Origin: a bacterium
GTDB taxonomy: Bacteria; Verrucomicrobiota; Verrucomicrobiae; Opitutales; Opitutaceae
Direction of reading: 5' to 3'
DNA length: 7,638 bases
Assembly (NCBI GenBank): GCA_021780625.1
Contig: JAJXYI010000146.1
Location: 1-7,638, forward strand
In this document: one piece after another, positions 5,991 to 7,638 of the stretch
How positions within the stretch are numbered: position 1 is the first letter of the stretch
How the letters are laid out: every line of letters starts with the position of its first letter
The notes under the pieces: generated by a model
What the model was told of the DNA's origin: nothing
Databases searched by the model: none
Seen by the model: the letters and a program-made list of their open reading frames with translations, nothing else
Program-made: the position numbers and the translations under genes

Positions 5991-6527
5991 TCAGTATTCG
6001 ATGACGTAGACCGGCTCGTTGTAGAATCCCAGCCGGAAGGAGCCGGTTGCAAGGTTGCCGTCGTCGAAACGGCGGTCGATGTCGGAGAGCTGTATCCGGT
6101 CTGCGCTCACGGCGCTGTCGCCGGTGGAGGTGATCCCGATTGCGGCGCGCACGTGCTGCCCTGCCTGTTCGACATTGGTGTCCCAGACATAATAGCCGCC
6201 GATGGGCGTCTTGCGGGTCCAGGCGGACTCACGCAGGTAGCCGGCCATGCCGGCGGGGAAGGCGCCGGCTGCGCTCGGGGTGGCGGGCCAGTCGCCGTTT
6301 TCCTGGAGATAGTGCTGGAACGCCTGGGAGAAGACCCGGAGGTCGTTGATGACCGCCTCGCTGCGCGCGGTGATGATGGCGGACTTGATCTGTGGAACCG
6401 CGATGGCGGCGACGAGGCTGATGATCAGGACGACGACACCGATCTCAACCAGGGTGAAGGCGCGGGTGCCGGAGCACGAGCGGGCGTTCAAACGGCGCTC
6501 GGACGGGTATTGGCTGGATTGGCGCAT
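5991..6527 (-). CDS. Prepilin-type (type IV pilin / type II pseudopilin-like) protein
   Basis: The 178-residue protein has a 23-residue basic leader followed by the class III signal RA|FTLVEIGVVVLIISLVAAIAVP (cleavage expected after Ala23, Phe24 methylated, Glu28 as the +5 glutamate). Ala replaces the usual Gly at -1, which prepilin peptidases can accept. The hydrophobic helix at 24-46 is the membrane and filament-core segment. A globular domain follows, with NGDWPATPSAAGAFPAGMAGYL (77-98), IGGYYVWD (109-116) and a C-terminal DDGNLATGSFRLGFYNEPVYVIEY-like end (155-178). The layout resembles the minor pilin/pseudopilin-like proteins with WP and 'DDGNLATG' features that I associate with Verrucomicrobiota; that association is from memory. 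No pilus or type II secretion machinery genes are in the window, so which system uses it is unknown. It is followed after 4 bases by a membrane protein gene. Confidence 0.9.
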   Translation of the reverse strand: MRQSSQYPSERRLNARSCSGTRAFTLVEIGVVVLIISLVAAIAVPQIKSAIITARSEAVINDLRVFSQAFQHYLQENGDWPATPSAAGAFPAGMAGYLRESAWTRKTPIGGYYVWDTNVEQAGQHVRAAIGITSTGDSAVSADRIQLSDIDRRFDDGNLATGSFRLGFYNEPVYVIEY

Positions 6528-6534
6528 CGCTCGA

Positions 6535-6551
6535 TTCCCAGCATGTGGGAA
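6535..6551 (-). other. Short stem-loop just before the prepilin start
   Basis: TTCCCA at 6535-6540 and TGGGAA at 6546-6551 are perfectly complementary around a 5-base loop. On the minus strand the hairpin ends 7 bases before the prepilin ATG, so in mRNA it would sit where ribosomes load. A GC palindrome (GCGCCGGCGC, 6556-6565) lies just upstream. There is no T run after the stem, so an intrinsic terminator for the upstream outer-membrane factor gene is unlikely. The structure could affect translation of the prepilin, or be chance. Confidence 0.4.
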
Positions 6552-6592
6552 CCGGGCGCCGGCGCAAGCGCGGGAACTCGTTCGGGGGCGGC

Positions 6593-7638
6593 TTACTTGG
6601 AAAGCTCGACCTTGAAGTGGTCGAGCGAAGTGCCCTCGAGCTGCTGAAGGGCGGCGACCGCGATGCGGAGCGTGACCTTGGCCTGGAGTTCGCTCATGCG
6701 GGTCTGCTCGAGATTGTCCTGGGATTGAAGCACGAGCTGGGCGGTGGACAGGCCTGCGGCGAAACGCGCGCGTTCGAGCTCGTACTGCTGCTCGCTAAGG
6801 TGGGTGGCGGTCGCGGCAACCTTCACGCTGTCGAGGTTGGCTCGGACGGCGCGAACGGCGGAGCGAACCTGAAGCATGAGGTTCTGCTCCAGCTGCAGGA
6901 GTTGGGTGCGGGATTGGTCGAGCGTATGGAGGGCGGAGCGGTAGCGGGCGTTCTCCGCCTTGAGGCCCCAGGGCATCGAGAAGGTGACACCCACCTGCCA
7001 GGCGTAGCCGCCATTGCTGCCGATTTCATTGAAAGCGCGCGAGGCCGTGGCTTCGCGGGTGTTGTAGCCGAGGCTGGCTCCGAGATCGAGGGAAGGCAGG
7101 CGGGCATTCCGGGCGGTGGAGGCGTCGATCGCGTACTGCTTCACCGTCATCTGGGAGGCCAGCAGGTTGGGCTGGTTGTCCCGGGCCAGCTTGTAGGCGG
7201 CGTCAAAGGACGGGACGTCGATCGAGACGGTCGGGAAGCGCACGGGCCGGAGCACGTCGGTGAATTCGAATTGGCCGATCAGATTGAAGAGGCCGTCCTG
7301 GCTGTCCTGAAGCGACTGCATTGCGAGGATGACGCCCTGGCGCGCCTGCTCGACGCCAACCTTGGCCTGGAGCACATCGAGATCGGTCGCGACGCCGACC
7401 TGACGGCGGGAGACGGCCTCATTGTAGAGGGCCTGGGCGAGCTCGAGGCTGTGTTTCTTCACGCCGAGCTGGTCGAAGTTGAAGCACAGGTTGTAGTAGG
7501 CGTTCTCCACGTTATCGATGACCTGGAGGACGCTGCCCTTGTAGGCGAGGGAGGCGATGCCGACGCCGAGCTTGGCGCGGCGGATTGCGGCCAGATTGGC
7601 GGTGGTTCCAGCGCCCGAGAGGAGTGGCTGGGTGAGAT
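6593..7638 (-). CDS. TolC-family outer-membrane efflux protein, N-terminal part outside window
   Basis: The last 347 residues of an outer-membrane factor are visible; the frame runs without a stop to the window edge, and the GTG near 7510 is internal because LTQPLLSGAG and LGVGIASLAYKGSVLQVIDNVENAYYNL precede and span it. The protein shows the internal duplication typical of TolC: GVATDLDVLQAKVGVEQAR in the first half and GLSTAQLVLQSQDNLEQTR in the second, each at the bend of a long periplasmic helical hairpin. Between and around them are strand segments such as LPSLDLGASLGYN and AWQVGVTFSMPWG. It ends in VELSK with TAA. It differs clearly from the CusC-like protein and probably serves another tripartite exporter whose other genes would lie beyond the right edge. 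Substrate cannot be told. A 65-base gap separates it from the prepilin gene. Confidence 0.93.
   Translation of the reverse strand, partial: LTQPLLSGAGTTANLAAIRRAKLGVGIASLAYKGSVLQVIDNVENAYYNLCFNFDQLGVKKHSLELAQALYNEAVSRRQVGVATDLDVLQAKVGVEQARQGVILAMQSLQDSQDGLFNLIGQFEFTDVLRPVRFPTVSIDVPSFDAAYKLARDNQPNLLASQMTVKQYAIDASTARNARLPSLDLGASLGYNTREATASRAFNEIGSNGGYAWQVGVTFSMPWGLKAENARYRSALHTLDQSRTQLLQLEQNLMLQVRSAVRAVRANLDSVKVAATATHLSEQQYELERARFAAGLSTAQLVLQSQDNLEQTRMSELQAKVTLRIAVAALQQLEGTSLDHFKVELSK

Noticed and set aside
5964..6647. A 227-codon plus-strand frame opposite the prepilin gene.
   Set aside because: It is antisense to a gene with a clear prepilin signal, and its Gly/Val/Asp-rich translation looks like a mirror of that frame.
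1..7638. tRNA, rRNA, CRISPR array, insertion sequence or transposase.
   Set aside because: None seen: no spaced repeats, no transposase-like frame, and almost all bases are taken by the listed genes.

Overview
This GC-rich, densely coded window is from a Gram-negative chromosome or large plasmid: it encodes RND efflux parts, two outer-membrane factor (TolC-family) proteins and a prepilin. Shine-Dalgarno sequences are absent or weak before the starts. The prepilin has the form 'RA|FTLVEIG', with Ala rather than Gly at -1. Both traits fit Verrucomicrobiota of the Opitutaceae type. This placement is an inference and was not tested by any search.

Layout. (1) 1-3692, minus strand: a cusC-cusB-cusA operon for a heavy-metal RND efflux pump of the monovalent Cu(I)/Ag(I) type. 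It is read cusC (outer-membrane factor), cusB (periplasmic adaptor with an N-terminal metal-binding module), cusA (inner-membrane pump, of which only the first 288 residues are inside the window). cusC and cusB overlap by ATGA; cusB and cusA are 12 bases apart. (2) 3693-3846: a divergent intergenic region of about 154 bases, more AT-rich than its surroundings, with an 8-base inverted repeat enclosing a 7-base direct repeat and a T8 tract. (3) 3847-5215, plus strand: a tightly overlapping three-gene operon (ATGA then GTGA junctions) encoding a 103-residue single-pass membrane protein, a membrane-anchored periplasmic metal-sensor-like protein with several cysteines, and an ECF sigma factor. (4) 5231-6527, minus strand: a prepilin-like protein followed 4 bases later by an unrecognised single-pass membrane protein, convergent with the sigma factor gene. 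(5) 6593-7638, minus strand: a second TolC-family outer-membrane factor whose N-terminus lies outside the window.

How the genes may work together. The plus-strand operon repeats the gene order and protein topologies of the Cupriavidus cnrYXH / nccYXH regulators: short membrane anti-sigma (Y), periplasmic metal sensor (X), ECF sigma (H). It diverges from an RND pump operon, here a Cus-type pump and not a Ni/Co one. The working model is that periplasmic metal bound by X relaxes Y, frees the sigma factor and switches on cusCBA and probably the regulator operon itself. The cysteine-rich sensor and the Cus-type pump together point to a thiophilic metal such as Cu(I) or Ag(I). This coupling is the most interesting thing in the window. 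It is inferred from order, topology and motifs and has not been shown.
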